Of a stretch of DNA of 16,827 bases, positions 1 through 8,958 are shown piece by piece. Below the pieces are notes generated by a model. The model had not been told where the DNA came from. It did no database searches and was given only the letters and a program-made list of their open reading frames with translations. The stretch comes from Podaxis mareebaensis (taxonomy: Eukaryota; Basidiomycota; Agaricomycetes; Agaricales; Agaricaceae), in assembly GCA_018524725.1 (NCBI GenBank), contig JAEUWP010000510.1, forward strand, positions 1 through 16,827, given 5' to 3'. Both the position numbers and the translations under genes were made by a program. Within the stretch, counting starts at the first letter, position 1, and each line of letters begins with the position of its first letter.

Positions 1-98
1 TATTTAAGCTTTACTTCTAAGGTCCAAATCTGGTAACTATGATGAAGTAAGGCTATGAGTCTGAGAGTCAATAGAAGCAGGACTACAGAATGGAGTGA

Positions 99-160
99 GA
101 CAAGAATAGACTAAGACGAGAATAGAAACAGAGACAAGAATAAGAACAGAGACAAAGAAG
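99..160. repeat. Degenerate purine-rich tandem repeat, about 17-bp unit
   Basis: Four imperfect copies of a unit starting GAC(A/G)A(G/A)AA begin near 99, 115, 133 and 151 (spacings 16, 18, 18). The strand is almost wholly purine. It lies about 110 bp beyond the stop of the minus-strand ORF at 271, so it would be 3' flank or UTR of that gene if the gene is real. No function is implied. Confidence 0.5.
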
Positions 161-270
161 GAAACTAACTAACTAAGGAAATGGTTCAAGTCCAAGTTCA
201 TCTGGGATACAAGGATACTAGACGAAGAGTCTGTAGTAGAGATATGGAGAGGGAATTGTTTAGTGGTTTA

Positions 271-1163
271 TTACAAGTCCATATCGGGGTGAAGATGTCC
301 ATTGGAGGAGTCAGAAGAATAGGAGTTGGGAGACGAGGTAGAACTGGGAATGGCGAAGTTCCCTGTCAAAGGCAATGAGTCAGGGGAATCTTCATGGAGG
401 AAGATGAGGCTGTGGTGTGGGGACAATGACGATGATGATGATATATCAGCAGTGATGTATGGCAGTGGGTATGGAGGGGGATCGCTGATGGGTTCTTCAG
501 GGTTTGACTCATTGATACCTGGAACATTGGAGTCAACACTGCAGAGGGGTGGAAGCTGAGTACAATGGGGAGGAATGGCTGGAGGCTCATCAGAGCTAGG
601 ATCAACATGATAGACTTCTACTTCTCGAAAGTAGAATCTGTGGGTGACTTCATACTTGATAATATGCAGGATGACCTCAGGCAGATATATCATGTAGGGA
701 TGGAGGAATACAATGGGTTCTCCAGTGTAAGGGATCATCTTCCAACTGTGGGCCCAGGCAGAGTCGAAGTTGTTATGGATTGTCTGAATGTATAACCTGT
801 CAGGATCGAAGACATGGGTGAAGGGAGCATTCTCCCAGGCAATGTGTAATATTTCTGTCATCATGCAGTCAGTCTCATAGAAGAGTGGTCTGGGTGTTGG
901 CCAGTCTTCAGAGAATAGGGAGGCGTGGCCAGGGAGGCAATGATTGGCAAAAGCTTCATTGCAATAATGAGTTGAGTCTTCAGCTTGTATACCTGTATCT
1001 TGGGTGGTGGAACGGGAGGCATTGGGGAGTCCAAGCTTGTGGACTAATGCATGGTAAATGATGTTGCAACAGGAGGTACCAGGCTGGTTCATAACAGCAT
1101 ATGTGTTGCTTGATGGTGGAAAATACATCAGGCCAGGAAAATAATTGTTTATGTCCAAATCAT
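271..1163 (-). CDS. Unrecognised ORF, likely 3'-terminal exon of a decaying gene
   Basis: This is an open frame of about 297 codons ending in TAA at 273-271. I do not recognise the family. The N-terminal two thirds look globular, with aromatic- and His-rich segments and a Cys pair (TSCCNIIYHALVHKLGL). The last ~110 residues are low-complexity Ser/Pro-rich. No transmembrane segment or signal peptide is evident. The frame opens without an ATG after an in-frame TGA at 1188-1186, and its first internal Met is near 1128. A splice acceptor (CCTTTAG) just before 1163 would join it in phase to an upstream exon-like stretch (1472-1289) through a 125-nt intron. CpG is strongly depleted and upstream relics carry stops, so this may be a pseudogene or transposon-derived protein rather than an active gene. 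Confidence 0.35.
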
Positions 1164-1288
1164 CTAAAGGCAAGCCATGAAGGTTTCAGAAGTTAATCTC
1201 AACCAGAAGGAGAACAGAGACAATGAGACAATGAATCAAAGAAATCAGTCTTTAACTGCTAATGGTCAATGGGAGCCATCCCCTGTAC

Positions 1289-1859
1289 CTTCTTCCTCCT
1301 TTGCCTTCCTCTCCCTCTCCAAACTCTCCCTAATCCTCTCAGCAACAACCACCCCAGGTGAAAGGGGACTACTTTTGAAACCTCTTACTCTCCCTCCTTC
1401 ACCATGACCATATCCTCCAGTACTCACACTACCTGCAGCAATGCCAGCCCCAATTTTGACTGTAGCTCTGGTCTACACACACAGATGCTTCTCATTCCAA
1501 AGGACTGTTCAGGTGTTCTTGTCACTCTCCAGCAGTGTCTAATTACTAGAGTATTTCATTGATCCTTCCCTTATTGAAAGCACACACCCATTGGGTCTGG
1601 ATTACTGGGGAGTTATACAATACATGGACACCTAAAGCATGGGATGCACAGGATGATGCTGTTAATACCAGGCCCACCAGTCATAACAGCTTTGAGTCAA
1701 GTCCATCAATGAAATCCCCAGGACCACCCAAACTAGACATTTGCATCAGCCTCATCCATTGGTAATCAGTGTTCAATGCCAGCTGTGAATCTTCCCAAAG
1801 AGCAGCCAATCATAAACTGTTAGAACAGTTGCATCTCTCATGGATTGGCATGGCTGCAC
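1289..1859 (-). pseudogene. Stop-interrupted coding relic upstream of the 271-1163 ORF
   Basis: On the minus strand, 1809-1549 reads as 87 codons of protein-like sequence (for example LAALWEDSQLALNTDYQW) broken by one TGA at 1683-1681 and closed by TAG at 1548-1546. It is preceded in the same frame by another TGA at 1812-1810 and then more plausible coding sequence. A second stretch, 1472-1289, in another frame encodes a basic, charged segment (AERIRESLERERKAKEEE) ending at a GTACAG donor. The stops are of the kinds produced by C-to-T or G-to-A change (CGA, TGG or CAG origins), fitting the absence of CpG here. The parent family is not recognised. The exon links are inferred. Confidence 0.35.
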
Positions 1860-1861
1860 TA

Positions 1862-2648
1862 CAGTCATTGGATGGTCAGTGGGAAATGGACACTCAGTGG
1901 GAAATTTCACATTCCCACTCGAGATTTTTACCTTTTCCCTTTGGACTTTTTGTAATTATATACCCTAGTGCCTCAGTTACAAAATGAGGTGTTTTGGTTA
2001 TTATTGGTGATCTGACCATGTCACAATGATTGAGGGAATCATTGGCAGTCCCTTGTGAAACAAGGTATCTCAACTTGGGCATCAATTGCATGCACAATAG
2101 TGCTACAACATGGATCCCCATATCATATAAGTTAAATGGTATTCATTTTGAGGGCCATCTGTAGTTGCAAAGTGTCCGAAACCTGGAAGTTAGCATGGAG
2201 GGCATCCTGGAGGCTTGATCAGACCTGTCATGTCACACCTTTCCAAATTGGAATGCATCTGATTTGTTTTATGACATCCTGCTTTTTGAAGCTTTTGGCC
2301 AAAGCGAAGCAAAAGGGCCTTGAGAAACTCATTTCACAGCCAAAAATACCAGAGGGCGATGCAAACATTGATGGAGATGAAGAGGATTGATCACCATGAG
2401 GTAGTTGTGATGGCATTCCCACCAGTGTGATGTGACCATCCCACTGACAGTCTTTGGGCTTGATAACCAAAGTTTTGACTGATTGCCAGATTACACCAGT
2501 CTCTTGCTCATAATACCCCTTTAAACTAGTTATATATATACCCGTAGTATGTCCAACATATCACCGGCTTATTTTTGTCCCATATGAGCCTTGGACTTTT
2601 TCCGAAGGTGCACATCATTTAGTTGTCCCACTGACCGTCCAATGACTG
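1862..2648. mobile_element. Non-autonomous TIR element (Tc1/mariner/pogo-like), 787 bp
   Basis: The left end CAGTCATTGGATGGTCAGTG (continuing GGA) and the reverse complement of the right end form 23-bp terminal inverted repeats with one mismatch. TA lies directly outside both ends (1860-1861 and 2649-2650), as expected for a TA target-site duplication. The core TCAGTGGGA of the repeat recurs inside, once more at the left (1893-1901) and once inverted near the right (2439-2447), like subterminal transposase-binding repeats. CAGT-type termini with TA duplication are known from the Tc1/mariner superfamily. No transposase ORF is seen inside; the longest frames are about 80 codons and unrecognised. 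It is therefore a MITE-like or internally deleted copy. Confidence 0.75.
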
Positions 2649-2690
2649 TAAATGACTCGAGGTTTGGCACAGCATTCAAGCATTCATCAG

Positions 2691-2975
2691 TCAGAGTTCA
2701 ACAACATTACCCTTGACCAATCTCTTTTTCTTTTTTGAAACTGATTGGCATGATGGTTCTTCATCACCAAGGCTCCAAGCAGAATATATAACTTCTGAAC
2801 TCACCGTCCACCTGGATATCTTGCTTCCTCACTCCAATGCACATAATCATCATTAAAATCCTCACCACTGAACAGCAGCAGATCTTGGAGGTGCGTCTCT
2901 TGCCTCCCCGTTCGGGTATATACTTGTATACTGATTGTGATGTGGGTGTGCATAGTATTTTTCCAGTGAGAGCAT
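2691..2975 (-). CDS. Candidate two-exon small ORF (76 aa) or further relic
   Basis: On the minus strand an ATG at 2975-2973 opens 36 codons to a GTGAGG donor (exon 2975-2866). A 54-nt intron ends in CAG, and a second exon (2811-2691) stays in phase to TGA. The product is basic near its end (SVSKKKKRLVKGN) and has a believable composition, but it belongs to no family I know and a competing frame across the same stretch also looks protein-like. Its end lies about 40 bp from the TIR element. It may be an upstream part of the relic gene at 271-1859, shifted by one base, rather than a separate small gene. Confidence 0.2.
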
Positions 2976-2989
2976 CACGTAGGTGGAGT

Positions 2990-4842
2990 GATAAGTTAAT
3001 CACTAACCATTGTTGGCAGTCGCCTTGCTGGTCTTGCTCATCTGCGAATATGTTCATTTCCTACCCCAAGAAGTCAGCCCCGTCCTTCTGCTGTCTAGCA
3101 CGTAGTGAAGTGAGGCTACTGACACCTGAAAGATTTCGAGTATCTGGCAAACGAGAAAATGGGCCGCCATCAACTTCATCTACTTAGCCTGCCGGTATAC
3201 CCCTTTCCTCACTTTTGCACTGGTACTATTCAGTGAGCACTTCCAATTTGAAGTCAATGGGCTCTTGTTTGATTCGTATCTCTTAGGAGATTATGGGGTG
3301 CTAAGTTTGTATTCTGGAAAGGTCTGCTTCATTGAACGGGTGTTAACAGGGGACTTGGTGCGATCCTGGGTCCTGGCAGGCTGTTGTCTGTGAGTCCTCG
3401 TGTGCAACTTACTCATGGCATTTGACAGCTTGCGTTAGGGTGCTCCTTCATGGGATTAGCTGCTGCGGAATGTTAGTCTTCCAAAAGCCTCCGAGGTTCA
3501 GCCTATCTCCTGACGTGTTACCCAAGTTTGTTTCATTCTCAGAGCATATGCTTTATGGGGTAGTTCTCGACCAGCAGCCATCTTTTTATCTATTTTGACA
3601 GTGGTGAGACCTCTGCTTTATAAGTGCTGGTTTAATGAATTCCAACTTAGGTCTTTTTTGATGCTAGGGAATGGTTTGTGCTTTCATAGGGATCACATTC
3701 CAAACCAAGCCAAGTTATTACAATTTCCACCACGCCTTTGTTCGAAAAGATACTCAGCTGCATTTACAGCCCAAGGGGTGTTGCAGAGGCCTCCCTACGG
3801 GGACGTACCCTCGTTTTCACAGTGTTTTCCTGAATACGACACGGAGGGGTCTTATGTGGGGTGGGGCTTTGTCGTTGCCCTGATTATTGATACTAGTAGG
3901 CGCCGCTGATACTCTCTTAGATGCGAAATTTATCATCTTTAATTCTAGTCGTTACTTTCATGGTGATATGGACAAAAACCAAGTTCTACTGCGCCGGCGC
4001 CAATCAATTACTCGTCAAGATATATCGGGATTCTTGCGTATACTTCCTTTTCAACTGCCGTGAGTGGCATTCCTATCCATATTTCCCGCTACACATGTTG
4101 ATACGATGGAGGGTACCAGTCAATGCCGCGCTCGCCATTGTAATCTATGCGAAAGCCCCGGGTTTGTTCATAGCTATGTCATGCCGGTTGGTAGTGATTA
4201 TTTGGATTAAGAACAGAACTAGTCATCAAGTACTGATGAATGTATAGCTTTGGGATCGTTCTATCAAGCCTCATGGCATGTCGCATGATACTCTCGCTCA
4301 AAGAGCACGGTAGCTCGGGATCCGGGTTCAATCAAGATATCGTGCACTCGACCTCGCTATCTACGATCCAGTTTCAACATGGTTGTCGGACAGAATCCTC
4401 CAACGCGGTCGCGAGTTCGAGGAACGGGTCTTGAAAGCCGAGTAGTAATAAGGGTTGAGGTAGGGGAGGGGAGGGTTCTTGCCGAGTGAGCGCGAACTTG
4501 GGCTTCAGAGTGGAAAAATGGGATTCGCGAGGGTTGCCCCACTTTTTCAGAAGTTCATCATTCAAGATGTTGTTTACTGGATGCTGTTCTCCGTTCTCAG
4601 CTTAGTTAAAGTCACTGTATCAGATTCCTTTGAACGTGCGTATGTAATTTATCAATATAGACAAACATACGAAGTCAAAGGAGCAAATTGTTTATATCTG
4701 CACGCTTAAAACAAACCTCCGGTCGTGGAGGCACAGAGCAAACGATCAAACTCTATAACATTCCAACGCGAAATAAGAGTGGAGGAACAAAGATACAGCT
4801 ACGATTCAAAAGACTGGGCCGGCAGGATATATCCTGTACAAA
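2990..4842. other. Long gene-poor interval; no supportable gene
   Basis: Several overlapping frames of 60-116 codons exist here (near 2837-3187, 3595-3909 and 3921-4247 on the plus strand), but none has recognisable family sequence, consistent codon bias or a convincing splice structure. CpG is present at ordinary levels, unlike the flank to the left. The last ~150-200 bases before 4843 are presumably the 3' UTR of the P450 gene and include a 7-bp inverted repeat (CGTATGT at 4639-4645 with ACATACG at 4665-4671). Confidence 0.5.
4823..4836. repeat. 14-bp perfect palindrome just past the P450 stop
   Basis: CAGGATATATCCTG is self-complementary over 14 bases and starts seven bases beyond the P450 TGA on the minus strand, so the mRNA could form a short hairpin in its 3' UTR or the site could bind a dimeric protein. 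Its role is unknown. Confidence 0.5.
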
Positions 4843-7218
4843 TCATGCACCCTGGCGTTGCACTCGCCGAACCCTCAATGGCATATTATCCTTCGGTTCT
4901 ACACATCACGTCAACACACACAATCAACCACAAGATCTCAACCATAAACTCACTCATAGTAACCGCAGCAGTCGGTTGAGGGACCTGTCCCTCGAACGCC
5001 AAGTCAAACTCAAAGTTCGCAATCAACGATCTACCAGCACCGTTCAACATCGACATTACAATAGGAACACAAAAAACTTACGCAAGGACAGTCTTCATTT
5101 CAATAATCGCCATCGTCTTCCCAATACAAGCATGCGGGCCAACGATAAATGACATCAACGAATACTGCGAGTGATAGCTCTTCGGTAGATTCGACCATCG
5201 TCCAGGACGGAACTCTTCTGCATCCGGACCCCAGATATCTTTCCAGGTGTTGATAACGCGGATCTGCACATGGCATCGTCAGACGAGTGGTTTCGTTTTG
5301 ATGAGCGGTGAACGTACTGGGACGTAGAAAATCGTGCCCTTTGGGATAAGTACACCATCGACGATGTCGGTTTTCGCTGCCTGTCGGAATGTCATGGGTA
5401 CGGGTGGGAGTACGCGAAGGCTCTCCATTCTGCGTTTGTGGAGTTAGTGGACTATCTAGGAGGGGTTGGGCAGGATCGTACACGACGGAGTCTAGCCACT
5501 GTAGTTCCTTTAGTGTTCTATAATCCGGTCTTGGATTGGCAGCTAGGACTGGTGTAACCTCTTCACGGAGTTTATCCTGGGCTTCTTTGTTCGCTGCGAG
5601 GAGATACAAGGTCTACACGGTTGAACGAGTCAGTCGACCTCCAGTGGAAGGACTCAGAATGAAAACCAGGACGTACCCAAGCAAGTCCAGAAGCAGTGGT
5701 CTCGTGTCCAGCACCAAGGAACGTCAACTAGCACATCCCTCAATACCGTATCAAGCATGAAAAGAAGAAACCAAAAAACACGCACGACTTGATCCATCAT
5801 AGCCTCATCGCCCATACTCCATCCACTCGGCTCACTCTCCAAACTCTCCTTCCTGGCTCTCACAAGCAAACTCATAATATCCTTCTTCCTCTCCTTCTCC
5901 ATCTCCGCTGCATGACTCTCACGCATCTTCTCCTCCAACATCCCCTTCGAAATCTCTCGAATCCGGTGCATCGAGTCAATTATCACCGCAACCAGACCTA
6001 ACCAAACCCACACACGAATTAAAAACACCGTTCAATGCACCAAGGTCAGAAACGGGGTTCGGCGTACCGAATTTCGGGATTTTGGCGATAGACTTTCGAA
6101 TTTTCCATGCCCACTTGCTCTCTATGAACGCAGAGAATCCAGGAATGCAGACGAGTGCGATCAGCCAAGTGAGGTTGACGCCGTTTTGGAGTTCGATCAT
6201 CCGCTCGTAGGCTACTGCGAGTTCGTTATGTGGGTCGTGGAGGCTATTGGCGTCGTAGGAAAAGGCGGTGGTGCAGATTATGTCGAGGGTTACTTTCGAC
6301 ACTGTTGTTGTTGGTTGGTTGGTTGGTTGGTGAGGTTTAGCAGGGGGATAGGGGAGAAGGGGACGTACTCCATTCGTATGTTGGGAGGATTTTTCCGGTG
6401 GTTTGGGAAGAGACTTGGTCGTTGAAGATTTTGATCAGGCTGCGCGGGGTGGTTAATATGTATCGCATTTCTGTGCATTTGGGTTTTGGGCTCACCTCTC
6501 GATTGCGTCATGATACTTGTCCATTTCTATAAACGCCTCCGTTAGACCGACGCGTCAGGATACAACCACTCCAGACTTACGCGAAACCAAATTCGGCAAC
6601 GAAAAAGCCGGATTCATCATCCTCCTCATCTGCCTATGCTCGTTCTTCTCAACCGTCAACAACCCATAACCCGTCACAAGGCCCAACACATCCTTCATAA
6701 ACTTTGGCTATTCCCCAAAACACTCATGAAAACCCAAAACCCAAAACCCAAAGACAAGCAGAAACGCACCCTGGGATACTCAGTCCACTCCTTAACCAAG
6801 ACCTTCTCACAAGCCTCCGGACTCAAGAACATGACCCGCTCGATACCCACAGGTCCGACGACTCTCACGACGCCTTTGTCGCCTCCGTACGCTTTGAACC
6901 ACTCGCGTTGAGGGATGCCAGCTTCACCATTGATGATTGCAGGGAATTGACCCGTAACTAGACCGATGAGTTTAGAAAAGATCGAGGAGGATGATGAGGA
7001 AGGGGAGAGAGGTGGTCCAGGGATGTGACGTAGAGGCGAGATGTAGGTTGGGTAGATGAGGGTTTTGTAGAAAAAATAGACTGGGTTGGTGGGGGTGAGT
7101 AAGGGATGAGGAGGGGGTAGGGGTGGGACATACAGGTGATGGAGGAGACGGAGAGTAGGATGTAGTGGTCGGAGAGGAATTGAGGTGCAGCAGAACGGAT
7201 GGCTTCCAGTATTGCCAT
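4843..7218 (-). CDS. Cytochrome P450 monooxygenase
   Basis: A heme-thiolate monooxygenase, presumably ER-anchored and paired with a P450 reductase; the substrate is unknown. The spliced product is 559 aa from 13 exons: 7218-7134, 7080-6770, 6707-6581, 6526-6496, 6439-6369, 6301-6068, 5997-5786, 5727-5677, 5612-5482, 5429-5318, 5263-5082, 5030-4954, 4898-4843. It has a hydrophobic N-terminal anchor (about 14-42), the hinge IPGPP (48-52), the I-helix oxygen-activation motif GAGHETT (362-368), ExxR as ESLR (420-423), FRPGRW (473-478), and the heme loop FIVGPHACIG (494-503) with ligand Cys501. The loop carries His where the consensus usually has Arg. The tail ends near MKPKDNMPLRV, typical of fungal microsomal P450s. 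The start has good context (CACAATGG). Exons 4 (31 nt) and 8 (51 nt) are very short. The donor of intron 6 is the least certain: GTACGC at 6067 was chosen, and a nearer in-phase donor would make a 43-nt intron. All motifs are intact, so it is likely functional. Confidence 0.93.
6311..6330. repeat. (TTGG)5 microsatellite in P450 intron 5
   Basis: Five perfect TTGG units; on the coding (minus) strand they read CCAA and lie just upstream of the CAACAACAG acceptor of intron 5. Confidence 0.9.
6729..6752. repeat. Telomere-like (AAAACCC)3 in P450 intron 2
   Basis: Three exact AAAACCC units plus AAA; on the transcribed (minus) strand this is TTTTGGG repeated, three G-runs followed by a GGGG run near the acceptor. 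The related GGGTTTTGGG appears on the opposite strand in intron 4 (about 6480-6490). It is likely a simple-repeat expansion, not a telomere. Confidence 0.7.
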
Positions 7219-7707
7219 TGTGTGGTGTGACCTGGGCACGAGTCCGAAGGAAAATAGGAATGGAGAGACAAGTTGTTGTTATATCATGCCAATTTCTGCG
7301 CAGCGTTGTCATTGACATTTGATTCTCCATGTATTTGTCGGAGTGAACGGAATGGGATATTTTAGGTTTGTTTTGTGCTTCTATCAGGAGATGTCGGGGT
7401 CAGGTGGTGGGGGGCAGTATCCCATGTGAATTCGTGGGGCCAATTGGCAGTCATTTAGTGCGGATACGCGATTGATATGGGTGATGGGTAGTGCCCAAGG
7501 CTGGTGCTAGCCTTGCCTGGTGGAGGGTAGACCACTGATAGGCCAGGAGTGAAATCATACGTGTTTTTTTTTGCTGCGCCGCCAACAGTGGAAGATACTT
7601 CGCAAGTATCAAATGGAGTCAAGAGTGCACGACACGTGCTACATACACATCAACAGAGCCCGCGCCGGCGTCTATGTAATTTACCAGCCTCTGTTTTCCA
7701 AGCGAGG
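7219..7707. promoter_or_regulatory. Divergent intergenic promoter, P450 / DUF92
   Basis: This 489-bp gap separates the two divergent start codons and must hold both promoters. It includes a perfect 7-bp inverted repeat with a 6-base loop (CAAGGCT 7496-7502, AGCCTTG 7509-7515) and an E-box palindrome CACGTG at 7633-7638, 70 bp before the DUF92 start. No clear TATA box was seen. Factor binding is inferred only. Confidence 0.5.
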
Positions 7708-8865
7708 ATGCAGGTCGTACCTCTCGTGCTTGCTCTCTGCATAAGCTTGCATGGCCTTCGGAAGAAGTCGCTCTCACCGGGCGGTGCACTGACAGCCTTC
7801 TTCGTAGGATACGGCAGCTTATCGGGAGGACTCTGGGCCTTTGGCGTCACGCTCATTGGGTTCTATCTCATCGGAAGCCGCGCCACGAAACGTGCGTAAA
7901 GGGATCTCATACGTCGTCTTGATGGTGAAGACTGATTGGTGGACTGCATAGATGGCAAGCAGCGCAAGGCGAAGCTAGAAGACGGATATCACGAGGCAGG
8001 GTATCGAACGGGGTGGCAGGTCCTGTGCAACAGCGCGTCTGGGGTGGCAGCAGCAATTGTATGGAACGCCTTGTTTGTGCCGGAGAGCGCGCAGGCGTGG
8101 ATTGTGAGTCGGGTGGTGTCGGTTGACGCAGGGGTGGTGTACAGTGAGACGGGTTGGTGTCCGCTCGATAGGAAGATAGCGGGAGGCTGGAGTCGGGCGT
8201 TGGTATTTGCTGCATTGGGGTGAGTATAAGTTGTCGGGTATGTATGGATTAATTTAACAATATTTCTTTCAGACACTACGCGTGCTGTCTGGGAGACACG
8301 TTGGCATCGGAGCTGGGTATTCTGTCGCACGGAAGACCACGGCTTATCACAACGTTTGAGCCAGTCCCACCAGGGACGAACGGAGGGATGTCGGTGGGAG
8401 GAACTCTGGCGTCCATAGTTGGTGGCGCGCTCGTCGGGGTCCTGATGGGCGTCAGTCTTGCAGTTGAGAACCTGGGCTGCAGAACACATTGGAGCGAGGT
8501 TGTCATCGAGGTGGTCATGTGGGGAGCATCTGCTGGCTTCTTTGGGAGCTTGGTGGGTCGTTCTGCGAAATCAGGGCGGCCATGGCGCTCACTCGCTTCC
8601 AATTCTAGATCGATTCGCTTATGGGCGCGACTGTCCAGCAAACCCGTTACTCCGAGAAAAAGCAGGTGGTTCTGCACGACGGCGCAAAGGTCGAAGGCGG
8701 CGTCCGGGTCGTGAGCGGGTTGAACTTGCTGACGAACAACCAGGTAAGATATCTGCAAGGCTACATACGATCCAACGCTCAAGTGTTCACTCTCTCAAGG
8801 TGAATCTATTATCTTCGATTTGCACATCTGTGGTGGCGGGGGTCCTGTCACAGTCACGGGGATGA
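7708..8865 (+). CDS. TMEM19/DUF92 family integral membrane protein
   Basis: A 310-aa polytopic membrane protein of the DUF92/TMEM19 family, from five exons: 7708-7891, 7952-8219, 8273-8552, 8609-8743, 8800-8865. Family signatures are plain: GLRKKSLSPGGALTAFFVG near the N-terminus, ELEDGxHEAGYRTGWQV-like sequence (here KLEDGYHEAGYRTGWQVLCNS) after exon 1, the conserved GDTLASELGILS block (158-169), PPGTNGGMS (183-191), and DSLMGATVQQTRYSEKK after a predicted helix. Gly-rich hydrophobic helices alternate with these loops. The plant member VTE6 and bacterial relatives act on phytyl or isoprenoid phosphates, and the family resembles CDP-alcohol/dolichol-kinase-like proteins; the fungal role is unestablished. 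The start is the first ATG in the frame and gives a family-typical N-terminus. The stop codon is part of a CRE palindrome, and the next gene begins 93 bp later on the same strand. Confidence 0.93.
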
Positions 8866-8958
8866 CGTCAGGGGCATGACAGGACAAGGGAAGGGGTGTT
8901 GGGCTTTTGCGTAGAAAGACTGATTTTGTATTCTGCAATTTTACCACCACCCACGACC
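8863..8958 (+). promoter_or_regulatory. Compact glycogen synthase promoter with CRE and two AGGGG sites
   Basis: TGACGTCA (8863-8870), a perfect ATF/CREB palindrome, begins at the DUF92 stop codon itself. AGGGG, the core of the yeast stress-response element, occurs at 8870-8874 and 8892-8896. Only 93 bp separate the DUF92 stop from the glycogen synthase ATG, so promoter and 5' UTR must overlap the upstream gene's terminator. cAMP/stress control of glycogen synthase is known in yeast; its extension to this gene is inference. Confidence 0.5.

Noticed and set aside
2136..2470. Overlapping 80-84 codon ORFs inside the TIR element, considered as transposase remnants
   Set aside because: No DDE or helix-turn-helix motif is visible and the two strands give equally long frames, so a coding remnant cannot be claimed.
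3595..4247. Two plus-strand ORFs of 104 and 108 codons in the gene-poor interval
   Set aside because: No family resemblance, overlapping open frames of similar length, and no splice sites extending them. They fit chance ORFs.
4309..4333. tRNA-like boxes GGTAGCTCGGGA and CCGGGTTCAATC
   Set aside because: The two boxes are only about a dozen bases apart, leaving no room for an anticodon arm, and the T-arm stem (CCGGG versus AAGAT) does not pair. Not a tRNA; at most a coincidence or a SINE scrap.
6690..6960. Plus-strand ORFs opposite P450 exon 2
   Set aside because: Shadows of the minus-strand P450, whose exon joins are phase-consistent and family-supported.
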